A stretch of DNA of 64,000 nt, from NCBI GenBank assembly GCA_022702705.1, contig CM040422.1, positions 41,873,270-41,937,269 of the forward strand, given 5' to 3'. The notes beneath the pieces were generated by a model. The model was not told the DNA's origin. It saw only the letters and a list, made by a program, of their open reading frames with translations, and searched no databases. Source of the stretch: Papilionanthe hookeriana x Papilionanthe teres (Eukaryota > Streptophyta > Magnoliopsida > Asparagales > Orchidaceae). The translations under genes were made by a program, and so were the position numbers. Numbering within the stretch: position 1 is the first letter of the stretch; every line of letters starts with the position of its first letter. Shown in pieces: positions 56,181 to 64,000 of this stretch.

Positions 56181-57717
56181 AAATCTCTGAAACTTAAAAT
56201 GTTACTTGTCCTCAAGTGACACTATAATCATATAAAAATTAAACCTGCAAATCATGTAAATGAGTTTCTTTATGATGGTCTCAAAATTTTGTTCTATAAA
56301 TGAAAGAGTCTAATTCAGAAAAAAATTTTAGTAAATGAGACCAACTTAAAGTTTAGAAAGTTCTTAAGTAAAGGATCATGAAAAATATGAGTTCCTATCT
56401 AATTCAGAAATACTTGTAGATTTTTCAAAATATAAGAATTAAACATTTTATTTCCTTGCTTAAAAATTTTTATTAGAAAATAATTTTACTTAATTATATT
56501 CTTAATATTTAGATTTTCTCAAAAATTGTATTTTTAAAAATTCAGGTGTTGAACAAATTTTTTATTAGGCCTTAAATCCTCAAGCTTCTCTTTCATTTTT
56601 TTTCACATACTATTTTTTTTACTTTTTTTATTTTTCTTCCTTTTCTTTTTTTTTCTTTTCAGGCAAGGATTACTATATTTGAATAGGCCTTTAATGATTT
56701 TGAATTCTACCCTTCCATTTAATCAAATGTTTGATATATATCCTTCACTTAAAAATTATAATAATAGTGTTAAAATATATTTTTCAATAAAAGAAATTTA
56801 TGTTTTGAAAAAAAAAGTTAAACCTTCTACTTTTCCAAAAAATACAATATTTCCTTCTAAAGATAGTTTCACTATATTTAACATTTCTTTACTAAGAAAA
56901 TTTTAACTTTAAAATTTTCATTATTACTATAGATTTTAACTAAATTTTCTTACTCATTTCTATATTCAAAATTTTGCGCCTCTAATATAAATTCATATAC
57001 ATAATTATTTTCAATCAAAAATCAAATTTTATTTGTAAGTATACTTGAGAACAAATAAAGTTTTAGTTTTTGAAATTTGTTTTTAAATTCTCCTCAAACT
57101 TTAAAATTTTAATTAAGATAAAACATTTAAGCATAAGAAATTGTACATGGGTAAGCATTAAAAACTAAATTAACATGCTTACAGAAATCTTCGTAACCTA
57201 AATATGCAAGTATAACAGTTTAAGAACAGGAGTAAAAAGAAATCAAATTCAGCTTTTTAGTTTTTCATAAAATAAAAAATTCAAATGACTTCTAAATTAG
57301 TGGAGGTTTTCAAAGCAAATACATACAAACTAAACATAACAAAAATCAAAACAATACTAAAAATTTTTTGGTAGGAAATCTTGAAAAGTTTAAACATGCA
57401 ATTTAAATAGCGGTTTCTAATAATATCCTAAATTTTCATAATAGTTTTTGGAATTAAATTATACACTACTAAAAACACAATACACTATAACTACATTAAA
57501 ACATTTACTACCACAAACATATTACATAAATACATCACATAAATCATAACTATCACAAAACATCAATCCAATACAAATATATTTGAATATGCATAATAAA
57601 AATAATCTAAATATAAAGCACACATATCAGAGTTCATGATAAAATACATCAAACAATAATAATTCTAAACATCACAAAATACAAATAAAAACATCACTGA
57701 CTTAGTAAATAAAAATC
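56181..57717 (-). other. PPT remnant and 3' UTR of element E
   Basis: On the minus strand it ends ACTTGAGGACAAGTAAC (56202-56218) and a degraded PPT. The purine tract is seen as T/C at 56590-56665. It is homologous to the 3' UTRs of B and D. No gene is recognised; small ORFs are due to low complexity. Confidence 0.7.
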
Positions 57718-58868
57718 CTAATCATCATCTTCATCATCATCATCTCTCTCGTTCAAATCTCTGAAAGGCACATATGGAATATAATAAGGATGAGGAGACA
57801 TCTAAGCACCGTGTTCTCCTCTAACCAGTCTGTCCATATATTATTTATAATTCTCCTCATACTCATCATGTTTCTAAATGTATCTCTCAATATTTTCCAC
57901 CTTCCCATCTATATCCTTAACATATTCTCTGGTTAGACTTAATTTCTTCAAAATCTTCTGTAACAATCCAGTCTGTAAACCAGAAAACTCGCCTCTAAAT
58001 GATGATGCATGCGAAGTAGAAGCACAAGAAGTAGAAGTAGCGGAACTAAGGGATCTAATAGATCCTCTTTTCCAGCTAAATTCTGAATGGACAGTGTAAG
58101 TTTTCACATTTACACTGGTAATAGGTCTAAGCGGCTACAAGACCTCTATCCAAGTTTCAAACTTAACACCAGACTACTCACAAATAGAGTGAATCAGGGA
58201 AGGTAATCCCATACCTGCAGTAGTAACAGCTCTAGCATAGTTGATGATATAATAAAAAATAGTAACTCTAATTTCTATTGGCTTTCTCTGCTGAATACAA
58301 TAGTTCAGAACATCTCTCTCCCTCGTAACATCGCTAACATGATTCGACGGTAATAACTTAGATGAGATAAAACAATACCAAGCCTTGAAGGTGGCATTTA
58401 AATTTTATGCTTAGAAATTCTCTTTCCTATCAGTTGTGATTTTCCAAAGATCTCTTCCATCACTCAAAAAAGACATAATCTCATCTAATTCCCCTTTAGT
58501 AGGATGATAATTTACGTAATAACAAAATATTTTAGGAGGTAGTAGGTAAAAGGTATTGATTACCACAGGAGAAAAATAAACTTGTTGTCCTCGAACTTTC
58601 ACCAAATTTTCCTCTGCTGCAAATAAGTTAGCATATAACTCTCTTACCAGAGCAAAAAAAGCAACAACAGAGAAGCAACGGTAATTTCTCTAATTTCTTT
58701 GAGCAATTATTTTTCTTCAATATCTCCTCCTGGTTTACTAAAAAATCACTCAGGAATCAACTTACGTGGCGACAACGCATTAGCATAACAATCCTCAGTT
58801 CTAGAACTGACGAAGTTATCAAAATCGAATCTATCCTTCCCCTTCGAACGCTTCAATTTTGGAGCCAT
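57718..58868 (-). pseudogene. Env-like (putative plant transposon protein) ORF of element E
   Basis: Starts MAPKLKRSKGKDRFDFDNFV at 58868 and ends with an acidic run DDDDEDDD at the stop 57718-57720. The middle part (58605-58411) has VKVRGQQVYFSPVVINTFYL and YHPTKGELDEIMSFLSDGRD, the pattern of the post-pol domain of Athila elements, often called env-like or putative plant transposon protein. A Ser/Ala/Thr-rich stretch and a coiled-coil-like segment (LLQKILKKLSLTREYVKDID) are in 58107-57874. Several stops and frame changes make it non-functional as written. I see no clear signal peptide or membrane span, so an envelope role is not supported here. Confidence 0.72.
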
Positions 58869-59760
58869 TTCTAGAAATTGCTAAAATATTCACCAAAAAT
58901 TCTAAAACCAAACTAAACTTGCTAAACACAACTTCTAAAGGCACAATCTACTTAATCCAAGCTATTCTCAAGCTTTTTCTCAAATTTTCACCATGAATAG
59001 TGATTTTCATATTTCTAAAAAATGTACTCAAAATACATAGTGAAAATAAAAAATTTTTGCTTCGGAGAAGTGCACATACCTTAAGGAGTTGAGATCTAAC
59101 AAATTTTGTCAAAATCGGTTCTAAATTGATCAAATTAAGTGAAGCCCTAGGAAGCTTATCGTGACGTTGGGAGGTTGAAGGTGACAGTGTGGTAAAAAAA
59201 TGTTAATTTTTGGGATTTTAACACATGTAAACTGCTTTTCTCGAACCGGTGCCTATACACGAAAATTCAGCGAATAGCCGCGAGTGTTAGTGTTTATGCG
59301 CCGAGGGTTTGGCGCTTAGGCGCGAGTGTGCAAATTTTGACGATTAATTAAATTTCACTAATATGCCTAGTTAATCACCCTTAAATGATTTAAATAATTA
59401 TTTCTAACCTATACACACTTAAATACTAAAAAATCTCACATAAATATCAAATGATTCACACAAATTTCACACAAAAACTTATATTTCATTAAAATAAAAA
59501 CACTTAATAAAAATATAAATTTCGATCCAAAATCCTTGGATGAAATTTTCCAAAATACAAGGTCCTTACAAATATAACTAAACATAAAACCACATAATTA
59601 AGATGCAATACACTTAAAATAAAAATACTAAACAAACATTACAACAATCACAAACATTAAATACTAAACATAGATAACTAAATCACAAGAACACACTAGA
59701 TTTTAATTTCATTCTCCATTAGGTGGAATATGTCCTTAACCACCATTAGTTCCATTTGAG
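58869..59760 (-). other. Spacer before the env-like ORF (element E)
   Basis: AT-rich non-coding sequence with a GC-rich cluster at 59280-59325 (GGCGCTTAGGCGCGAG), like those in the LTRs. No ORF recognised. Confidence 0.5.
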
Positions 59761-59928
59761 TCATCTGAAATCTAAATCTAATAATCGAGTGATCTTTGAT
59801 ATCTTTTCTATGATTCCTTCAATACCAACGACTAGAAACTCATTGTATAACTCTTGCACATTCTTAAAAATGTACTTCTTCTTGTTAGCTTCCTCTTTCT
59901 TCTTAACTTTGCTCTCCCAAGAAGACAT
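59761..59928 (-). CDS. Small ORF of 55 residues, unknown
   Basis: Starts MSSWESKVKKKEEANKKKYI and ends DLDFR; charged N-terminus with many Lys and Glu, helical-looking, no known motif. Its ATG is about 80 bases downstream of a TATA box (60005-60014), with a plausible plant start context. It may be the N-terminal exon or a stray ORF of the spacer. Low confidence that it is a real gene. Confidence 0.3.
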   Translation of the reverse strand: MSSWESKVKKKEEANKKKYIFKNVQELYNEFLVVGIEGIIEKISKITRLLDLDFR

Positions 59929-60004
59929 TTTCGCTCTCAAAATTCTATTCCTTAAGTCTCAAAAGTGAAGACAAGAACTGGGGAAAGTATCTCTTAATTT
60001 TGGG

Positions 60005-60014
60005 CCTTTTTATA
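60005..60014 (-). promoter_or_regulatory. TATA-box candidate internal to element E
   Basis: The minus strand reads TATAAAAAGG in the context AGTCTATAAAAAGGCCC. Upstream (60085-60150) are an HSE-like TTCTTCTAGAAG and a GGCGCC cluster. It could be the promoter of a nested LTR fragment or an internal promoter for the env-like ORF. Confidence 0.45.
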
Positions 60015-60240
60015 GACTTAGAAAGTCTCCAAAACTGACCCTAGACATATTTTAACGCCTAAATAACTCCCAAAATCACTTACCCGTGATTTAGGCTTCT
60101 AGAAGAACATTTATCACATTTTTTATAACTGCGGCGCCTAAGTGCTAGTGCTCATTTTAGCACAAGTCTACTAAACGTCCAAATTTTCATTCTAACTCCT
60201 CTAAGTCATCAATTAAGTCCAATAAACACCACTATATCAT
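60015..60240 (-). other. Promoter-like spacer after the truncated integrase
   Basis: Sequence between the abrupt end of integrase (about 60240) and the TATA box. It includes TTAGGCGCCGCAG at 60128-60140 and resembles the U3 part of the LTRs here. Confidence 0.45.
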
Positions 60241-60990
60241 AAAACCTTCAAAGTCTTATCCGCCTATATGAGGACATTCCTATATGAGTTTTGTATGCAG
60301 TCCTATAGGCTCACAAAACATAATCTAGTTTAATTGACCAATCCTTCCTATTTGGATTAACAATCTTTTCCAATATTCTATAAATTTCTTGATTGGATAA
60401 TTCAACCAAACTATTAGTTTGCATATGATAAGCAGTAGCAATGTGATGGTTAATATATTATTTCTTTACTAGCTTTTCCATAATCGTATTTCTAAAATGA
60501 CTTCCCCCATCAGATATGATAACTCTTGGTATACCAAATCTATAAAATATATTTTTTCTTAAAAATTTTGCAACACTTGAGCATCACATCGAAGTAAAGC
60601 AACAGCTTCAATCCATTTGGATTCATATTTTAGTATTATCAAAATGGATATTTTTTTGAAAGATGGTATAAATGGTCCCATGAAATCTAATCCCCAAATG
60701 TCAAATATTTTAACTTCTAACATGTAATTGAGAGGCATCTCATTTCTTCTAGAAATATTACTTACACGTTGACATTGATCAAAATTTTTAATATGAGCAT
60801 TAACATCCTTAAATATTGTAGGCCAATAAAATCCAGATTGTAAGATTTTATATGTAGTTTTATCAACACCAAAATGTCCCCCATAATCAGAATTATGACA
60901 TTTTTGAATAATTTTATAAGTTTCTTCTAAAGGCACGCATCTTTGAATAATCAGATTCTTTCCTTGTTTATATAAAAATGGGTCATCCCA
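60241..60990 (-). pseudogene. Integrase of element E
   Basis: The zinc finger in 60936-60760 has CHNSDYGGHFGVDKTTYK and NFDQCQRVSNISRRNEM. The core follows with IWGLDFMGPF (first Asp), RVIISDGGSHF (second Asp) and LVELSNQEIYRILEK (Glu), then NRKDWSIKLDYVL. It stops at THIGMSSYR, before the usual C-terminal domain, and passes directly into the promoter-like spacer. There are several stops and a frameshift near 60560. Confidence 0.83.
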
Positions 60991-61269
60991 AAAATAAGTC
61001 TTAGCTTCAGATAAAAATTTCTATCTCTCTTGGTATGTCAAACCATAGGGTAAAATATCACTGACAATAAATTTTATAATGTCGGCAAATCATGGAACAC
61101 GCCACTCATTGATAGTGAACAATTTTTCATCGGGAAAATATTCATTAATTTCCTTTTCAAAGCAGAGAGATTTTTCATAATCAAGGCTGGACAGATGATC
61201 AGTAATTTGATTATCAGCACCCTTCCTATATAATATTTCAAAATCAAATTCTTGCAAAAAAAGAATCCA

Positions 61270-61560
61270 TCTTATCAGTCTCGGCTTTGCATCCTTTTCA
61301 TTAAATACTTAATAGCAAAATGGTCAGTATGTACCACACATTTTATTCCAACTAAATATGATCTGAATCTATCAAAGGCAAATATTATAGCTAGTAACTC
61401 TTTCTCAGTTGTGGTATAATTAATTTGAGCTTCATTAAGAGTTATGCTAACATAGTAGATCAGTTTGAAATTTTTATCATATTTCTGACCTAAAACGTAC
61501 TCCAATAGCATAATCACTTACATCACTCATTAATTCAAAAGGTTTTTTTTAGTTTGGTGA
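61270..61560 (-). pseudogene. RNase H of element E
   Basis: YYVSITLNEAQINYTTTEKE, LLAIIFAFDRFRSYLVGIK and VVHTDHFAIKYL. The HTDH Asp is intact, in contrast to element C. A frameshift separates the first acidic region (LMSDVSDYAI). Confidence 0.78.
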
Positions 61561-62880
61561 AACTATAACAGGTGCAGTGATTAATTTTTCTTTTAATGAT
61601 TCAAAATCCTTTAGGCATTCCTCATCAAAATAAAAAAATCACATATTTTTCTAGTAAACGACATAAAGCCTTTGAAATCATTGAAAATTCTTTAATATAA
61701 TGCCTGTAGAATCTAGCATGTCCTAAAAATATCTAATTCCCCTTATATTAGTTGGGTAGGGTAAATTAGCGATAACTTGAATTTTTGTAGGATCAACCTC
61801 CATACCTTTTTTTAATATACGATGTCTCAATACAATTCCTTCTGCTACCATAAATTGGCATTTTTCCCAGTTATGCACTAGATTAGTTTATTTACAGCAC
61901 TTAAGAACTTTTGATTGATGTTCTAAACATGATTCAAATGAAATTCCAAACACTGAAAAGTCATCCATAAGAACTTCAATTCCTTTCTTAAATAAATCAC
62001 AGAAAAATTCCATCATACATCTCTCAAATGTAGTAGGGGCATTACATAAACCAAAGGGCATTCTTCTAAAAGCAAATGTACCATAAGGACCATTTTTTTC
62101 TCTTAATCTTCAGGAGCAATTTGTATTTGGTGGTAACCAGCATATCCATGAAAACAAAAGTATTTATGCCCAGCCAGTCTATCCAACATCTGATATAGAA
62201 AGGGTAGTGGAAAATGTTCTTTCCTTGTGGCAAGGTTTAATTTTCTTTAATCAATGCATATTAGCCACCCTGTAACTTGTCTTGTTGGTATTAATTCATT
62301 CTTTTCATTAACAGTCACAGTAACTCCTCCTTTCTTAGGAACACAGTGAATAGGACTAACCCATGCACTATCTGAAATAAGTAGATAATTCCAGCATCCC
62401 ACCACTTTAAAATTACTTTCTTAACAACATCTTTCATCATAGGATTTAATCTTCTTTGAGGATCTACCTGAGGTTTGCAATTCTCTTCTAAAAGGATTTT
62501 ATGCATAAAAATTGAAGGACTGATTCCTTTAATATCAATTATTGTCCATCAAAAGGATTTCTTATATTTCTTTAGAACTTCAAGCAATCTCTCTTCTTCT
62601 TTTTCAGTCAATTGAGAGGAAATTATAACTAGAAAAGTTGATGAATCACCTAAAAAGGCATATTTTAAATGAGTAGGAAGCATCTTTAATTCAATTTTAA
62701 GGGGTTTTTCAATTGATGGACTAAAATATTCATCTTTTTCAGTCATGTCCAACAATTCAAAATTTTCATGAACATAATTTAAATCTTTCTCATGAAAATC
62801 TTCAAAATGTTGTAATTCCTCTTCTTGCTCGTGTTCCAAATTTTCACTTTTAGATTTCTCTTCTCAAGTTGATTTGAAAT
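61561..62880 (-). pseudogene. Reverse transcriptase and linker of element E
   Basis: The linker and N-terminus lie in 62839-62549 (KIELKMLPTHLKYAFLGDSS). The fingers are in 62506-62315 (PQRRLNPMMKDVVKKVILKW). The active-site box is intact (LMDDFSVFG; MDD codons at 61960-61968). Many stops occur between the pieces. Confidence 0.82.
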
Positions 62881-62959
62881 GGCATTCATTTATATATCTT
62901 ATAACATCCGTTCTGTAGCATTCATCATGTTTTCCTCTTACAGGATATTTCATTGATTT

Positions 62960-63342
62960 CAGATCTTGAATGTAACAGTTTGATCATTGACTCGCATAGT
63001 TAATTCCCCTTTTTGCTCATATATTATTGCTCTACATGTGGCTAGGAAAGGTCTCCCTAAAATTATGGGCTTCTTTTTATCTTCCTCCATATATAGCACA
63101 ATGAAATTAACAGGAAAGATAAATTTATCCACCTTCACTAAAACATCTTTTATAACTCCTTTAGGATATGTGATCGAACGATCTGCTAATTGCAGAGTTA
63201 AAGTATTTGGGACTATTTCTCCTAATCCAGTCTTTTGAATATAAATAATGGCATAACGTAAATGCTTGCACCTAAATCACATAAAGTTTTCCCATGAAAT
63301 CTGTCTCCGATCGCACATGGAATTGTGAAACTATCAGGATCT
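62960..63342 (-). pseudogene. Aspartic protease region of element E, interrupted
   Basis: From the junction with Tat LTR T it reads DPDSFTIPCAIGDRFHGKT, then LCDLGASIYVMPLF (active site). After a frameshift come VPNTLTLQLADRSITYPKG, VNFIVLYMEEDKKKPIILGR and QKGELTMRVNDQTVTF. Everything N-terminal, including gag, lies on the far side of the Tat insertion. Confidence 0.82.
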
Positions 63343-64000
63343 TGTACGGCTTATTTTTAGGTTTGTTTGTTGTATTTTGAAAAGGGGGTCGCCTAACAGA
63401 AATTGTCGGTGAACTTTAAATTTTAAATTTAATTTAAATATATATATAATTTAGAAAGTAGTATTTGATTTTGAAAATAATTTTAAATTTGAAAATTTTA
63501 AGATATGAAATCAAACCGATCTCACATCCCGAATAGTTTATATAAACGAGCACCGCACCACAAACCACGTATTTATCCCGAGAAATAAACACACTGCTTG
63601 ATAATGGGGCTCGATTAAATAAACTAGGAGATTTGTGACATCCGTTTGGTCTGCGAACCAATTTTATAAGCCGACAAGTTCCCCTGCTTAATATAAATGA
63701 ATTAAGCAGGGTTTATATTACCTGGGTTCTTAAAGTTCCCTATAAGGGCAAGCCCCTATAGTTAATTACATCTTAAATGACGGGAATCATTTAAGAAAAC
63801 TCTCGATAATGATTAGTGGTTTTGCTCTCAAGAATTTCAAAGTTTAAGGTTTTCAATGGATTGGATTTTGGAATTTTCAATAGGGAATGGATCAAATTTG
63901 GAACAGTTTATTTCAGGAGTCCAAAGGAAGAAAAGTAGGAGGAGCTGAGGATCCAAGAAGAATCTTGGCAACTTCCAAAACTATCCTATTGTTTGGCTTC
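63343..64000 (-). repeat. Tat LTR (third copy, T), first 658 bases
   Basis: Starts TGTACGGC and is homologous to the beginning of the LTRs at 5275 and 25470, but more diverged. The sequence on its left is the protease region of element E, with no PBS, so this is the outer edge of either a 3' LTR of a minus-strand Tat element or a solo LTR. The candidate target duplication is GATCT (63338-63342). The other end is outside the window. Confidence 0.85.
63567..63594 (-). promoter_or_regulatory. LTR hairpin, copy T (diverged)
   Basis: Homologous position in the diverged LTR. Relative to 5485-5512 one C-G pair has become T-A, and four single changes turn Watson-Crick pairs into G-U pairs when read on the minus-strand RNA, so the stem survives. 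Confidence 0.5.

Larger units (their letters stand above)
54446..63342 (-). mobile_element. Athila-like element E, 3' part
   Basis: Minus-strand element: protease (interrupted by Tat LTR T at 63343), RT, RNase H, integrase lacking its end, spacer with promoter-like signals, env-like ORF, 3' UTR, PPT and LTR 54474-56180. Gag and the 5' LTR lie beyond the window. The LTR has PPT-side sequence on its right and a degenerate tRNA-Asp PBS on its left, so it also looks like the 5' LTR of a second, now lost, copy. Confidence 0.83.

Noticed and set aside
32860..64000. Possibility of an intact host gene in the right-hand half
   Set aside because: Every sizeable coding signal falls in a retroelement domain (gag, protease, RT, RNase H, integrase or env-like); the remainder is LTR or 3' UTR homologous to other elements in the window.

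Overview
The window is plant nuclear DNA, probably from the repeat-rich heterochromatin of a large seed-plant (most likely angiosperm) genome. I see no ordinary host gene. Nearly everything is Ty3/gypsy LTR retrotransposon sequence, nested and on both strands. Two groups can be told apart. One is a giant Tat/Ogre-like family with a tRNA-Arg type primer site, an extra ORF before gag, a second RNase H and repeats in the 3' UTR. The other is several AT-rich Athila-like families with a tRNA-Asp type primer site, a DLG-type protease and an env-like ORF.

Layout. 1-32859 is a tandem Tat/Ogre arrangement on the minus strand, in the order internal region - LTR (5275-12654) - internal region - LTR (25470-32859). 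The middle LTR is at once the 3' LTR of the right-hand element (27.6 kb in all) and the 5' LTR of a left-hand element cut by the window edge. The right-hand element runs, in its own 5' to 3' direction: PBS, leader, ORF1, gag, protease, RT, RNase H, archaeal-type RNase H, integrase, an accessory ORF, a ~69-bp array, a ~83-bp array, PPT, 3' LTR. The accessory ORF (14759-16326) is the most notable item in the window: it is a degraded AlkB-homologue (ALKBH9/10-like) 2OG-Fe(II) dioxygenase, i.e. an RNA-demethylase-type domain carried by a retrotransposon.

32860-36044 is the 3' end of a plus-strand Athila-like element (B). The Tat array sits in the last codons of its env-like ORF. B is in turn inserted in the integrase of a minus-strand Athila-like element (C, 36045-42651). 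C is inserted in an older LTR (F, 42652-43798), which abuts a plus-strand LTR remnant (H, 43799-44432 and 54152-~54445). H is split by a complete plus-strand element (D, 44433-54146) with a perfect 5-bp target duplication (AACAC). D keeps gag and protease but has no RT, RNase H or integrase, so it looks non-autonomous; both its LTRs carry a heat-shock-element-like motif upstream of a TATA box. 54446-63342 is a minus-strand Athila-like element (E) with 3' LTR, env-like ORF, integrase, RNase H, RT and protease. It is broken at 63343 by another Tat LTR (T) that runs off the window.

How the parts work together: each element is a former self-copying unit (Gag shell, protease, RT/RNase H, integrase, with LTRs as promoters). 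Essentially every reading frame is now broken. In the Tat copies many breaks fall at CTG/CAG trinucleotides, which suggests systematic consensus errors at methylated CHG sites as well as real decay. All assignments come from reading the sequence and recalled family motifs; no database search was run.
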